This document shows, in pieces, positions 45,553 through 59,230 of a stretch of DNA of 64,000 nucleotides (position 1 is its first letter; each line of letters opens with the position of its first letter). Source of the stretch: Baylisascaris procyonis (lineage: Eukaryota > Nematoda > Chromadorea > Rhabditida > Ascarididae); the NCBI GenBank assembly GCA_037389465.1, contig JAZARR010000250.1:1116001-1180000 (forward strand), written 5' to 3'. The notes under the pieces were generated by a model. That model ran no database searches. It was not told the origin of the DNA and was given only the letters and a program-made list of their open reading frames with translations. Both the position numbers and the translations under genes were made by a program.

Positions 45553-45840
45553 TTAGAGCAAATGTATGGGGGTGGTGAAGAAGACGACGATATCCTCGGG
45601 CGATCGGTTGCGTTTTTTTTTTAATTTTTTTTCTTCAACGCTAGAAACGTTATGCACGCAGTGCTCGACATTTATCCACTTGTTGTATTTAAATGGTTTC
45701 CTCGCTGTATAGGCGCATTCATTTGTGTTACTTCCAAGTTGCTTCAACGCTTCTTTATTTAATCGTTTCAACATTGATGCTCTAACTTTAACCACTTCGT
45801 TCTGCTTCATAAACGGCTCATCTGACTTATCTGCTTTCAA
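45553..45840 (-). CDS. Doubtful frame, up to 95 codons
   Basis: The frame has near-normal amino acid composition and higher GC than its surroundings, including MKQNEVVKVRASMLKRLNKE and a Lys-rich stretch, ending at TAA. The best ATG would be at 45810. No splice partners or homologous family were recognised. It may be chance. Confidence 0.22.
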   Translation of the reverse strand: MKADKSDEPFMKQNEVVKVRASMLKRLNKEALKQLGSNTNECAYTARKPFKYNKWINVEHCVHNVSSVEEKKLKKKRNRSPEDIVVFFTTPIHLL

Positions 45841-46436
45841 GATTTATTCCACTCCCCACTCCTTCTACCTCCCCTTATCCTTCCCATCATCCATATTAGA
45901 GTTTCGGTTCGAATCGACTCCGATAAGATCCTTTTCTCTCAAATATCTGCTCAGTTAAATTAACCATCTCCCTAACTTTTGAGCGTAAAAGACCGCCGGT
46001 TTGAAAGATGTTCCCTCCAGAAACCAGTGAAATTTATTGCTTCAGAAGTTTTGATAATTTCAATTAAATTAAATTCTAATTGAATTTTTCTTACAAACGT
46101 TAAAAAAAAAATTTCCATATTTCAATTTTTTTTTAATAGTTGAAAAAAAGTCTATTGTTCATTTATATCCATGCTTATTGCAGACATCAAGTTTTACGAA
46201 TATACATACATGTCTTTAGACAACTTTTTATACTCCTTGAAAATAATGAATTTCTAAAAATACTTTATGCAAATTTTTGATTCAAACGAGATGCTCGCTT
46301 GCCCACTTTTGTGCTTTTTTTCTTTTCATTAATTTCGTTTTGCTCTCATTTGTTGATGATCGCCAACTCATAAAAAATTTATTGCTTAATAAATATATTT
46401 TGCTATTTGCAGTCGTTTCCTAGCAAGCTTCAAATA

Positions 46437-47257
46437 ATGGCCGACGATAGAGAGGAGATGTTAGTAAATTCGCTCATTTGTTGTTATCTGAAAATATGTG
46501 AAAATTCTGTTAAAAAAAAAGGCGAAAACGTATAGAAATTAATTGAAAATTTAAATGATTAAATTGAAGAAAAAATAATGCAAAATATTTTCTATTCCAT
46601 ACGTTATAAGTGCTAACTTGAAAATTTCCTCTCTTCAATAATATGGGGAAAAAAACAAAAGACGATTAATTAGAAGAAAATGGGGAAATTTTTCTTACGG
46701 GATTTTGTAAAATTTGAAAAAAAAAGTTCATTTATGAAATTATTCAGCGGTATATTTGCTAAAAACTAATTAATACCACCATTATCTATGACAGCAGTAT
46801 TCTTAAATTAAGCACTGAAGTAATCTCAAATAGTTTTGAGGAAGCAATTTTTAAAGTTTTTATTTCCCATCGAAAAAGAAGTTTTCCTTTTTTTAGCAGT
46901 AATTTCTGATACGGCCAAAATGAAAACCATTCTGAGAATCCTATTGGTTTCACACAATTGTATCTGCACACTATTATTTATAGTTTGATTATGAAATCTT
47001 GACACATATTTATATGTTGAATTTAATTTCAACTCTGTTTTATAATATTATATCTGATAGTTAAGGTACTTGGAACTATTTTATTCAATCGAATAATTAT
47101 AGAGCATTTTTCACTGATAAAAAATTATTTATATTTAAATTTTTTAAAAATTATTTAACGTTATTGAGGCGATGCAATTTTCTTCATTTAAAAATCACTT
47201 CAAATGCTATTTTATTGAAAAATTCGTCTTTTATAGTTCCGAAGAGGAGGAGGAGGA

Positions 47258-47288
<31 letters not shown>

Positions 47289-49346
47289 AAGCCACAGAAA
47301 CCGGCCCCAACACGTATCGTCGATAGTTCAGCTCAACAACGTCCAGCAACGTAATTATCTATTTAGAATATCAACATCGAATAGTTTCATAAATACTCGC
47401 TGATAACCATAAAAAGAATTTAATAAAAAAATATTTATATTTGAATTTTTTTATTTTATTTTTTAACGTTCACTCAAATATTGAGCAAGTTTTTGATATT
47501 TGTAAAAAAACATTGCAGCTTCTATTTATATGAAACGTTTATTTTCGAGGGATCTCAGAATGAAATAGTTTAATACTTAAAGAAAGAGATGAAATAACAA
47601 TGCTTATTCAAAAAAAATTGTTTAGTAATATTTTTACAAAATCACAAATATTACAAAATAAGAATATCGTAAATTTCACAAAATAAACAATATTTACAGA
47701 TAAAAATATTTTAAAAAATGGTAAAAATTATTTATGTCTATAAAACTTTCTCAGCGAGCAAATTTTGCAGTGGTGCAGAAGCGAAAGGAGAAGAGGAACA
47801 TCATGAAGAAGCAAAGTAAGTTAACTAAAAGAATTATTGATGTATCGAATATAAATTCTTGTATTAAAAATATATCCTTATATATTCCTAATTAGTATGA
47901 ATGAATCAATGATGAGAGAAAGAGTCATTTAATTTTCCAAGCATATCTCTCTTACTTATGTTATCCGATAAGAATACAAAACGGAAAATTACAGCATATT
48001 TCAGCAATGCATTAAAAACAGCACAAAATATATTGCATTCCTTTTAGTATCAATGAGAAAAGAACGAACGAATGAGATAATAGCTTAATGGTTAACTTTC
48101 TTATCGCTTATAGCAAAAAGAAATGGTTCAATCTCTCCTGCTTCTTAAAAAATATCCCTTCTGAATCGATCGATATCAGCCTCAATCCCTTTCTAATCTA
48201 CCGATGTCAGCCTCATCTTGAGAGGCTGAAAAATAAGCGTTGAGAACGAACAATTCCAAGCATTCTACACCACCAAAAAGCTTACTTTATAGACAAAACG
48301 AAAAGTTCTTTATGCAATTTTTCCGACCAGGATAGAACCAGAATTATTACTGCGCTCGAAGTAGTCAAAGATCGTCCCGAGAAGTATTTATTAACAATTG
48401 AAAAGAGAAAAGATATTTATGTTATAGTCGGAAATTTTTTTTATTTCAACAGTCAGCCACGTTCACGAATTTATGTTCTTCTTTTTTTTTTTTGCTTTCG
48501 CCCAATACACTTCTCGACGAAGAGTTTCCTCTCTATTTCAGTGAATAATGGACTCGTTAAATTGTTTTTATAGACTGCGACGTGCACCTCAAGAAAAGGA
48601 GGAGAAAGAACCTGAAGCACTAACTGAAGCAGCAAAAGCAATGCTGGTTGGTTTATCTCGAAAAAAACTGATTGATCAAAAATTCAAAAAGAAAAACAAT
48701 TTGAAACAGCGAAGTATTTGCCATTGAAAATTTGCTCCGCATGGAAAGTCGAATTAAACGATAGTAAAATGAGTTCATATTCCCGCCTACATGGCTTTCC
48801 AAAGTGAAAGATAAGCGATTAGAGCAGAAATTCTGGGAATTCAAAGAGGTGAACAGTCTAAAATATTCGATAAAATACTTTGGTGGATTTTTCTTTGCAA
48901 TTCGTAGTTCGCAAAAGGATGCCCCTTCATTACGGTAAATGATTCAGTTGACGTTCCATGTGAAAATAATTACACAATAAAATTATCGAATTTAAATCAA
49001 TTTTACTCGTATAGGAATTCAATTAAAATCAAATCCACCCAAAACGCTTTATCTATTTGATAGCTCATATATGGTTGTATTAATCGTTTGAGGTTTATAA
49101 TAGGCAGCGAAAAAACGACACGAAGAAGAGGAGGCGGCAAGGATGGCTGAATATTACGAACGACGACAAATTGAAAAAGAACAAGCGGAAGAAGAGTTGA
49201 GAATTTTAAAGGAGAAACAACAGCGACGGCGTGAAGAAAGAGAAGAGGAAGAAAGGGAATTCGTCGCTAAAATGCGTGAAGTTGAAGAACGAAATCGAAA
49301 AGAAGAGGTTTGCAATTATTTCATTCGTAAACGAAACGGAATTTGT

Positions 49347-49393
<47 letters not shown>

Positions 49394-52300
49394 TTTTTTG
49401 CAATCTTTTTACAATAATATTTGCATATCTTTTGGCATGCGTTCATCGATCACATTTAGGAAGGACGACGAGCACGTAGAGAAGCTGAGAGGATCAAGAA
49501 AGAAGAAGAGAGAAGGAAGCGAGAGGAAGTAGGTGGTTCATTCATTGGAACGCCTAGTGGATATGGAGCACCTAACTATAAAGTTTCGAGAGGCAAGACC
49601 GGCGAAGAAAAAAGTGTCACCTCTGCTACTGTATGTGCTTGATCTTTATGTAGTGGAATTTGTTATTCATTCTCATGTAACACATGGAAGCATTAGTGAT
49701 ATAATGGAATAGGATGAAAAGTCGCAGCATAATTTCGCACTTATATTTCCAATGCCCTTAGGCAATTAATTTTGAAGGAACATGTTTCTCTGAAATCTTA
49801 TTATCACCTTAGAGATAACTTAATAATATTCCTGGGCTAATGTCTTTTTAGTAAGTTGAACCTGACTAACTGTTGCGAATTTCAAAAATCCACGGATATC
49901 GAAATGGTGGTTTAATAGTAATAAATTCGCATTCTAATCTGCTAGTGTTAACTGATATGCATTCGAGGAAATTTAATCAATTCAATGATGTTTATCGCCA
50001 ACTCAAGGCATCATCGAAAATACTCTTTCACTGATTCAACATAGCCATCAAACGATGCCCACCACTAATATTGCAGGCGCAAGCCGAGCTGGAAAAACAA
50101 CAGAAAGAGGAAGCAAAACGTGCCTTCCTTGCTGCTATCAGTAAAAAACCGGATTTATCATCAATAATGGTCAATGATCTAAAAATGCGTATCGTACAAT
50201 TGCATCAACGAATTGTACGCCTTGAGGGTGATAAATACGATTTAGAAAAGAGGCATGAACGACTCGAATATGATGTATGTTTAAAATGAATTCAATTTTT
50301 TAGTTATTTGCAAAAATATGAATTTTTTTTTACTTGCGAATAGCAATCGTCAGATTAATTAGACGTAAAACATTTGAAAGATCTCTAGAAATTCAATCGG
50401 CGAAAATTTCCAATTGAAAAAAATTTCCATGAGAAAATTGGATGAAATTTCTATTTTTGATGAAATTTTTCTTTCAATACATAACAACTCAAGAAGATTG
50501 TAATCATTCAACTTATAAACATAACATATAAATAAATATTTATTTCATTCTCAAATATTTGAAGTGCTTTGATTTAGACATAGAGGGGAGATATTTGTGG
50601 ATAACACCTTCTGGAATATAACATAAAATTCCCATATGCAAGCGTTATATTCAAGAGCCTTTTCATTGAGGATATGTACTCAATATCTCATAAATTGAAG
50701 TCATTTCAAAGAAGCAATATTTTTGAATTCATTAGCGCCTGAAATATCCCAAATTTGCTCAAGAATCCTTTGCAACTAAAGAAGCAGTTTTTTTTCTTTT
50801 AAGTACTGTAATATGTAGTAAGCCTTTTCAACTGCCATTTTTCAGTAATCCAAACATTTCTGCATCACCATTGAAAGGAATTCATAGAAACATTTATTTA
50901 TCTATTGCAATTAATCGTTGTCTTTCTATTTTTTTTTTTCAGTTGAAAGAATTACGTGAAAGGGAAATTCAAAGGATACGCCATAAAGCGCAAAAGATGG
51001 GTCTTGATCCAGATGAGGCAGCATCCTCTCTTTATCCGGTTTGTTATTACTTTAATTTTTCAAAAAGTCTTCGATAGACCGATAGATAAAAAATTTCAGA
51101 ATCTTTTTCATATCGTCGTCTCAGACGTATAATATAAACAAAAAAAAAAAAAACATGACAATTTTATGCAGATCGTAAAGGCTCTACAGAGAGTTTTCCT
51201 GAAAAGTGGAGAGAGGTTGGAGAGAGGAAGAGAGGAAGAGAATACTAAACTCATCTCAAGATTTAAAAAAAATTTTAATATTAGAAAGTTTCTTGTAAAA
51301 TCTCTCAAAATCAAACAACGCTCTAAGCATCGATCATATTTTTAGAATATAAGGAAAATGAATGAGTAATGTGAATAATATATTTATATATTGTATATGG
51401 ACGATATTGGCGGAGAATTGTAGAAAAAATAATGGATCCATTCGTTACCTTAAAAGAGGTACAACTCTCTCGAAGGTAATAGTAAATATTACCTGTAATT
51501 ATCGATTTTTATTATTAAATATTACCTCTAATTATCTATTTTTTTATTAAACTTTCGCATTTCAACTTGTTCGATAATAGCAGTGATTAGCGCTTTTAAT
51601 TTAAATGCAATAGTGATGACCACATCTTATGATAGATATTTGCAGCCAAAGATTAATGTCGCTTCAAAATACGATCGTCAAACCGATCAACGTTCATTTG
51701 GTGATCGTCGTGAACTCTTCGAACATGTATACTTTTACAATTATTTGATAAAATTTTGCAAACTTTGCAAATATTGATGTTTTTTATGAAATAATTATTT
51801 AAAGAGAAATGCAATGATTGAAAATATGAATTTATAGATTTGAAATAGTTGTAAATCGTTGAAACAGTTGCAAATTTTGCAACGATTTCATAGATTCGAA
51901 AAAAAAACATCGTACCGCAATATCTTTTTTTCACTGATTTTCGCTTTTGATTTCCGGACTTCAATAGCAGTCATAGAATTGCACAGAAATTCCCGTTTCG
52001 GGATCTCAAAAACCGGTGATTTTTATACTGTGACTCTGGTTTAACTCCTTCAAAAGATCTCATTGCAGCCCAATCTTATTGAAACATATGCTGTAAGCGG
52101 CTTTCATCATACCATACTATGCATCTTATCTAATTTTGCTTGAAGAAATCTTTTTGCGATATTTTGAATGCATCGGAGATTATATTTATTTATTGATGCA
52201 CATATATCAATAATATTTGCTTTCAGCCGATTATTAAAAAACCCCTGAAGGTAGCGCATGGCACCGCCCGCCCACCGCCCGAATGGGGTAGAAAAGAGAA

Positions 52301-52831
52301 TGAAGAGCTGGAGCAAATACGTAAGAATCTCGAACCACCAAAATTCGTGGAGCAGGTTAAAGCTGAAGGCGACGCCGCTAAACCACCTGTTCAACCTATT
52401 CCCCTTGTTCTTCCCGGCGTGGACGAGGTAGAGGAAGATGAGCATTCTGTTCAACAAGCTAGAGAACAGCCAAAGGTCCCTGAGAAGGCAACCGCTCCGC
52501 CACCAGCTCCAGCGAAACCTGCGCCGGGCGCAAAGGTGACAACAATTATTATTAATTTAGCGCACTAAAATGAGAGACATTTTTGAAAAAAGGGCAAATT
52601 TTTTGAGTTTTTTAATCAAATTGCCTTATAAGCGGTGGTCGAATTACTTCGAAGAAAACCCCAGTGGCCACAACCGATTAAGCGATCAGAATTTTTGATT
52701 TTCCCATTGAAAGCATCAGACTTCAGAATTGTTATAAATATTTTATAACCGATATTTTATTATTAATAATCGATATTTTTATTATTCAAAATTAATTTCA
52801 GGTACCTCCACCAGTAAAAGCGAGAGCGTAA
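46437..52831 (+). CDS. Troponin T (muscle thin-filament regulator)
   Basis: Twelve plus-strand exons join in phase to 455 residues: 46437-46459, 47237-47350, 47771-47815, 48574-48646, 49104-49307, 49460-49630, 50077-50274, 50943-51038, 51646-51726, 52069-52092, 52227-52535 and 52802-52831. The N-terminus is acidic with a run of 15 Glu (residues 10-24), then a Pro-rich linker. LTEAAKAML and the coiled coil (residues 86-175) follow, then the troponin I/C binding core ([40 protein letters not shown]) and the nematode-type C-terminus [40 protein letters not shown] and [20 protein letters not shown]. It ends in a Pro/Ala-rich tail with the last exon VPPPVKARA. The 24-base micro-exon at 52069 is in phase with good splice sites and could be alternative. 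A likely trans-splice acceptor (ATTTGCAG) lies 25 bases before the ATG. Close to the C. elegans troponin T family (mup-2, tnt-2 and relatives); which orthologue is unclear. Confidence 0.95.
49344..49396. repeat. (TTTA)n repeat
   Basis: Tetranucleotide repeat in a troponin T intron. Confidence 0.93.
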
Positions 52832-55820
52832 ATAAATATCACCACCAACTATTATGAGCAAAAAAAAAAAACGCGCCGGAACTCATCGATAGCTTCGCCT
52901 TGTCTTATAAACTCGTGAAAATGGCCATTTATCAAGACGACGCTTGCTTTTTTTTAGCATAAAACAATTTTTTTTTTAAATTTTATTTTCTCTTTGAATA
53001 AACAAATTTAGTAATGCGTTGAAGAACATTCACAATCATGAAACATGATTTATGCACCTTATCAAATCCAGCAAAAATCCCATTTAAAGTTGGTTTGCAA
53101 AATAATCTTCGCGGCATAATTACCCTCTTTAACGTAGTTCCCTCCTCCCCTTCAATTATAAAATCTGGAAAAAAAATGGCTTGTTTTCGGGCATCTGAAA
53201 TGTGACATACTATATCCTTGCACTTGAGCAAATATTTGGGAGAAAAATAATTCCAATAAAACCTCATCCTCAAATCAACGTAAATTTATAACTCCCCCAT
53301 TTACTTTTCCAAAAATCGGCGTTATACTGCACTTATATAACCTCTTCAAAAACCGAGTGTACTGTATTTATACTGTATTTGCCGGTTCAGGTTCGATACA
53401 ATACTGCAATACTGTCACAAACATTTCGACCCAAAAAGTAGAATATTCGTATTGGTCTTTTCGTATCCTGGGTTTCTCTTGATACACAGAAGCGCGACTT
53501 CTTGATATAACAAATGGAAGTTTCCAACCAAAGTGTATAAAAAACGAACAATGTATTGCTCACATTTTCAAGCATATGATTATGCTATTATGAGGCCATA
53601 TAGTTTGTAGTCTAATGCATACAAATGTCATGTTACCAGCCGTAATGGCATCGGACCAAAAAATGTTATAGTTTTCCCACTCTACTTGTAATTATATTAG
53701 CTAAGCTTTAGATCATCCCAAATTTAGACCTGCAATTATGAGCATTGTACAGTTTAAATTTCCGGAGTTGATACCAGTGAACGGTCAAATTTGGTTGTAT
53801 TTTAATTGCCAGTAATTTTTTTCATTTAAAAATTAATCGACGATGAGGAGATGGACTAGTTCGAGCTTAACCCTCGACATAAGTAACCTAAAATGGCAGC
53901 TATTGCATCCAGAATCACGTTAAACCCGTTTCCACCTAAATACATTGAACATTGGCAATGGGATAGTGCAGCAGCCCTTAGTTGAACGATATATTGATGT
54001 TTGTAGTATGACAGCGCAATACTTCAGCGATCATACTACACTTCCGTAAAACGTACTTTTCGATCGATGAATATACGCGTATCGACTAGGCTAATATCGC
54101 TAATTATTACAATTTTTTTTTTCTCGCCTACATTTATTTTATTGAAAGTGAGTACCGATTTGGGAAAAAACTTAATTGAACCCACTAACTTGTTAATTAC
54201 TAATCGTTTAATGAAATGGAATTTCCTCGTTTTCCAACAAAAAAAAAAAATTTTTTTTTCATTTTTTATAATTGTGCTAGCATTAATTTGTGTTATCACT
54301 TAGCTAGACATAAATTTAGAGCCTACGACCTAATTTCCGTCTATAAATTTTGGTGCTTGAAATTTCAAATTTAGAATCCATTCGCATGGGAAGTTTATTG
54401 CTATGAAAAGATCGAGAAAATTACTTGTTGAAGGATTCGGAATGGTTATTTTATGTATGTGAATAACAACACGTTTAAATTGCTCTTTATTTCTTACGTA
54501 ACCGTCTAATATTTTTTGCTCTCTTATTGCCTTAATATACTCTCTCAGCGTATTCTCGATTCATGTGTTGATTTATTTTATTTTAATTTTCATGCGACAT
54601 CCGTTTATGATTATATTCGTATAAAATTTGCAGAAAAATTTTGTTTCCAAAACGCTGACGATCTCAGTTTTAAATATGATACGACACAATATGGATTTGG
54701 TAGGTAAAGGTTAAAGGTCATCTAATCTTCCGGTCATCATTTGGTCAACTGAATCGTTTGCTGAAACGATTTTTGAAAAGCCTGATGAACCATCGTATGA
54801 GTAGTACCTTAGCTAATGCATTCGAATAGTACGTTCCCATTGGTTTGTAAAATTTATTTTCCCATTTTATTTAAATGCATCATGTTGATTTTGATTTTTT
54901 TTCTCTCTTTTACTAGATTTAATTCAACTTATATCATTCGTTTTCGTCATATACCATCCGAGTTGTTAGTATTCATTCTTTTCTTTAACGCATTGAGTGC
55001 TGATTTAAAGAAAAAAAACAAAAAACGCGCTATGTGCTATTTCAAAGAGCGACAAACTGTAATCATAAGCGTCACACGATGCGCCTGAAACAGTTACAGC
55101 ATAGCCTGAAATATCACTTGCTTCCGCCATAAGTTTAGCCAGAAATAGTAAGCACTTCCAAGAAATTGCGCTGCTCGCAATATGCTGCATGCAAGGATCA
55201 GCTGTTGAGGCATGGAACAGATAGAGTACCAAAACGTTTCCAAATTTAAATAAATAAGGGTCAGCTAATATTTATTATGGGTGTTTTTAGATATAACCTT
55301 AAATTCACTTCACGCCTAGCAGAGGTCTACATCGAAGCCACAAATCCAAAAGCAATACAAATGTTATGTGTTGTTTGTATTCACTATTTTTCTTCGCATT
55401 GATTGCTAACTAAAAAACACGCTACGTGCTGTTTTCAGAGGCGCCGAGTTGCAGCCATTGGCGTCAAATGATGTGGTTGAAAGTGTTGCTACATAGCTTG
55501 AGATAAATTCTTGAAGACGTTCAGTTGTGTTACGTTTTCCGGTGAGGAGGTTTTATTATAGTGATCTGACAAGGGGGATGTTTTTCAAAATTTCTGCAAA
55601 AGAACATTGAACAAGGCTCTTTTTTTCTGATCTATTATTGCTGTATAAGGGGCGTATGGGAAAATTGCGTCCTTTAATCATTAAATTAAGGTAAACGTCC
55701 AAATATTTAGGAATTTACTTTAAATCGACGATGCAAAACTGAAAACGCACCAAAATAAGCGACAGCTTGAGTAATCGAATATCTATTTCTCGATAAAACG
55801 ATTTTTCGTACAGGTTAATA
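52832..55820. other. Intergenic region with a diverged duplication
   Basis: No gene is supported. AATAAA motifs near 52831 and 52998 may end the troponin T transcript. Two related segments lie at about 54963-55112 and 55369-55505. A minus-strand 96-codon frame at 52983-53273 overlaps the probable 3' UTR and has no splice or start support. Confidence 0.45.
54963..55505. repeat. Diverged direct duplication, two copies about 405 bp apart
   Basis: Both copies read in the same order: ATTCNNT..TTTCTT, then GCATTGANTGCT, AACGCGCTATGTGCT or CACGCTACGTGCT, GCGTCANANGATG, and ACAGCATAGCCTGA or CTACATAGCTTGA. They are clearly related but much diverged. Possibly remnants of an old transposon or gene fragment. 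Confidence 0.55.
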
Positions 55821-56947
55821 ATGCCGCTTGTCACCTTAGCATCAAACATCGCCGACGAGAAATTTCCGCTTGACTTCAATCAACAATTCACAAGTTTTCT
55901 TGCGAATTTAATTGGCAAACCAGCCGCTCGAATCAGTCTTCTTGTAACGACAGGTGCTCGACTTACACATGGTGGCAGCAATGATCCGACATGTTTAATT
56001 ACCGTTCGTTTCGATTAATTCTGATATTTATACAGCAGTTTCATAGAGTATATTCGTAATGCATTGAGCTGAATAAGTGGAATAGCTAGAAAAACGATTC
56101 CTTCGAATAGGCAACAATACAAATGCTTCATTAATTTCTCTATGAGATGTTTCACCTTATGGCCTATAGCCGTTAAGCGGATTAATATACGCTCACTTTT
56201 TACGATGGAAAATTTTTTTTAAAATTTTTTAGTAGATTAAAGCTGGGTTTTCTATCAATGATCGGTTGATTCTCCGCTCAAAAAGACCAAAAAAAAAACG
56301 TCGATATTTGTGAAATATTTATAAAATCTACTAAAAATTTATAGCTGCATTTATTTTCAACAGATTGATACTGGAATGTCCTGAAAACTGTGATGCTGGT
56401 TGCCTTAATTACCGCCTAGGTTGGGCTATGGCATCCATTGGAAAGTTATGCCTTAATTAACTCAGTAGATTTGCACTCATAGAAGCACAAATTTTCGGAT
56501 TCCCCCTCCCATATTCTGTCTTCCCAGTGATAAATGGCCTATGCTTCATTAGTTCGTTCTGTTCGCTCTAAGATACCTATGCCATGTTTATACGTCTCCG
56601 TATATAGCACAAACGCATTTATTGTGGAGTCAATGATTGGATTGATTGCTAGATGTGTGGTCTCTAATGACCACCGATGGTCGATATTCCACTCAATATT
56701 CCAAGAAATATAAAGAATTTTGCCTTTTATGATGTATAAAGCAAATTAATATGATTGCATTCGATGCGTGATAAATTGTGTAATGAAATGCAAAAAAAAA
56801 GAAAAAACAAATAGAAATATCGTGAATCCGGTTTCTCATTGGCGGTTTTTTTTTGACAATCCTTAAATTTTTGCTCTTTATTATTCCATTAATTTTGCAT
56901 TTACTTAAATAGGAAAGCGGTTTTCATCTTTCCATTTATCTTCAACG

Positions 56948-56999
<52 letters not shown>

Positions 57000-57418
57000 T
57001 TTGAATATTTTTAAGCGAAGTTATAAAATTTCAAGGCTTAATTGATTTGATATTCGGTTGCAATTAAGCGTATTTCAGAAGATCTACTCATTTATGCTCA
57101 TAACATTTGAGAAACGATGATAGGAAAAGGTATCCATTAAGGTGCCCGCGCTTTAAACATTTTGATTCCTGTTGGATTAATTGCTAGACCATGGTTAAAG
57201 CTTGAATTTTTTATTTGACCCCCTCTATATTTCAGGTGAAAGCGATCGGAGCATTCAACGATGAACTCAACGTGAAATATTCGGCGAAGATCGCTGAATT
57301 CATGCATCAATCACTTGGGATTACACCAGAGAAATGCCTTATAGAGTTCGCGAACCTCGAGCCACAGAACGTTTCTAATTCTGCTACCACTATGAAGGTT
57401 CTGATGTCGAAAAAGTGA
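55821..57418 (+). CDS. MIF family protein, MIF-2/D-DT-like tautomerase homologue
   Basis: Two exons, 55821-56003 and 57236-57418, join at phase 0 to 121 residues, the family's usual length. The start is MPLVTLASN: Pro2 becomes the N-terminal catalytic proline after Met removal. LIGKPAARISLLV contains the conserved Lys33 and strand. GARLTHGGSNDPT and AIGAFNDELNVKYSAKIAEF follow, as does LGITPEKCLIEF. This pattern fits nematode MIF-2 and vertebrate D-dopachrome tautomerase better than MIF-1, and the CxxC oxidoreductase motif of MIF-1 is absent (only one Cys remains there). In parasitic nematodes MIF homologues are released and act on host immune cells; here the role is inferred from family only. 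There is no signal peptide, as normal for MIF. A CGTACAG acceptor-like site lies 8 bases before the ATG. The donor is GTTCGT and the intron is 1,232 bases. Confidence 0.92.
56950..56998. repeat. (TA)n microsatellite
   Basis: TA repeat in the intron of the MIF-like gene. Confidence 0.93.
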
Positions 57419-58140
57419 TATTTGTTTTCATTGCTAATTATAGTCGATCTTCTTTTTTTTTTGCTCAATATTCTATATATTGAATAGTAAATACATGTCG
57501 TTCTATTTTCTCGTCGAGCATTTTATTGTTACAACTGCAGAACATCTTTAAAAGTGCATCGAAAACAATTGATTAGTTTCACAAGGCAATCCGGAACCAG
57601 CCGGCTGGAACGAACGCTTCTTCAGAGATGTGTTAGAATGTCGAGGATGTCACGCTTAAACGTCCTATTGATTTCGGGATTTTTTGTTGAGATTCATTTG
57701 AGAATAATTAACAATTATCTAAAAAAATATCAGCTAAGATCTAGATCAATGAAGGCAAATGTCCTCTTGTTGCGGTTCTGCAAAAGGACACCGAAAATTG
57801 CAACGTGAAAAGTGACGAAAATCTCAATTCCTTTAAATTTGCAATCAAACTGAAGCGAAACGCCTTTACAAACTTTGCATAAAATGTGCAAAAAATCACG
57901 TGAAAGCGGAGAGTGAATTCTTATCTTCATCTTCAATTTCCTGCCAGCTATCTTGCCCATTCTTCCTTGTCCATCCTTTTCTCTCTCTCTCGCTGTCCCC
58001 CCTCCCCCCCCCCCCCCCCCCCAAAAAAAACTTGGTCATTCAATTTTTCGTTAACTTCTTGCATACTACACTAAGCACTATAGGATGTAAGTCTAATGGT
58101 AGTGTTACGAGGCTCAATTACCTATATATCTAGAAATATC

Positions 58141-58209
58141 TGTGAGTGCTCAGTTGAATCGGAGTCAAATGGTGTCTGTGAGTGCTCAGTTGAATTGGAG
58201 TCAAATGGT
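58141..58209. repeat. 36-bp tandem duplication
   Basis: TGTGAGTGCTCAGTTGAA starts at 58141 and again at 58177; the two copies differ at one position (ATCGG versus ATTGG). Confidence 0.9.
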
Positions 58210-59087
58210 CAAAATTCTTAGTACAAGTTATGAAGTTTTTAAATAAGAGTCTTCAGATCGTCGCATTTAACATACAACTACGATAAGCCATGCCTATTTA
58301 TTGCATTGTAAGTATCCTTGACCACGGAATTCCAGATAATCGGCTGCATATTATTCGTTAGACATGGACGTGGCTTCATTATTGTAATATATGCAAATTA
58401 TCTATGAATGTTTTATTATTTCTATTTACAGAGTGATTTTTGCAATTTTACATTTTCCATCTATGCAATTAAATGTTTTCTGTTTTAAAAAAGTCACAAG
58501 TTGCCATTCTTAGCTGATATTTTTTATTTGTAAGTACCGAAATTTTTATTTATTACTTGAATGCGAGCGCATTAAATCCATCTAAAAAAAAGAATTTTAT
58601 TTGATAATGATATTTTTATATTCATTACTCGAAATGATTTTTTTTTAAAATATCGTCGGAAGTTTAAAAAAAAAAGTGAATTAATTTATGTCAATAAAAA
58701 AATCACTTCATTCTTTTTCTTCTAAAGAAAAAAATAATAGTAATAATTAAGCGATCAAATTTCTCCTCAAAGAACAAAAAAAAAATACTCCCACATTTCT
58801 TTCATTTTCGAATATCTATCGTCATATTTAGAATGATCTAGAGCATTTGAATGTGCGTTGCTAGTGTTTTTATAATGCTATTGGGCAGCCTTATGGCACA
58901 CTGTTAATGAAATGTGCTGTCTTTGAGAAATCAATCACTCCCCAGTTCTACTTAGTTCCACATACGAGTGCGGCCTTTCTACTTTCTTGCAAACGTCGAA
59001 TTGATTGCTCACCATGCATCTTTATTTTTCTTATCATTTGACTGAGTGTACGAAATAGTTTTCTTTCGAATATGTGTAGTTCTTTTA

Positions 59088-59142
59088 TATAAATAAAATA
59101 TAAATATAAATATAAATATAAATATAAATATAAATATAAATA

Positions 59143-59185
<43 letters not shown>

Positions 59186-59230
59186 ATATATATATATATA
59201 TATGTATATTTATTTATATATTTATTTATT
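59088..59230. repeat. AAATAT/AAAT simple repeat
   Basis: Runs of ATAAAT, then AAAT, then TA repeats. Confidence 0.93.

Larger units (their letters stand above)
39624..46436. other. Shared upstream region of the divergent troponin T pair
   Basis: This 6.8-kb stretch lies between two divergent starts and must hold the promoters of both genes. No gene is firmly seen. It contains poly-T runs (41153-41168, 41761-41779), an inverted-repeat element at 41903-42013, and a doubtful minus-strand frame at 45553-45840. Acceptor-like CAG sites lie just before each start (CAACAG before 39623, ATTTGCAG ending at 46411), consistent with trans-spliced mRNAs. A minus-strand 82-codon frame (39620-39868) overlaps the troponin T start and is not supported. 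Confidence 0.5.

Noticed and set aside
45900..45925. GGTTCGAATC, resembling a tRNA T-loop
   Set aside because: No matching acceptor stem, D-arm or anticodon arm around it. No tRNA or rRNA gene was recognised anywhere in the window.
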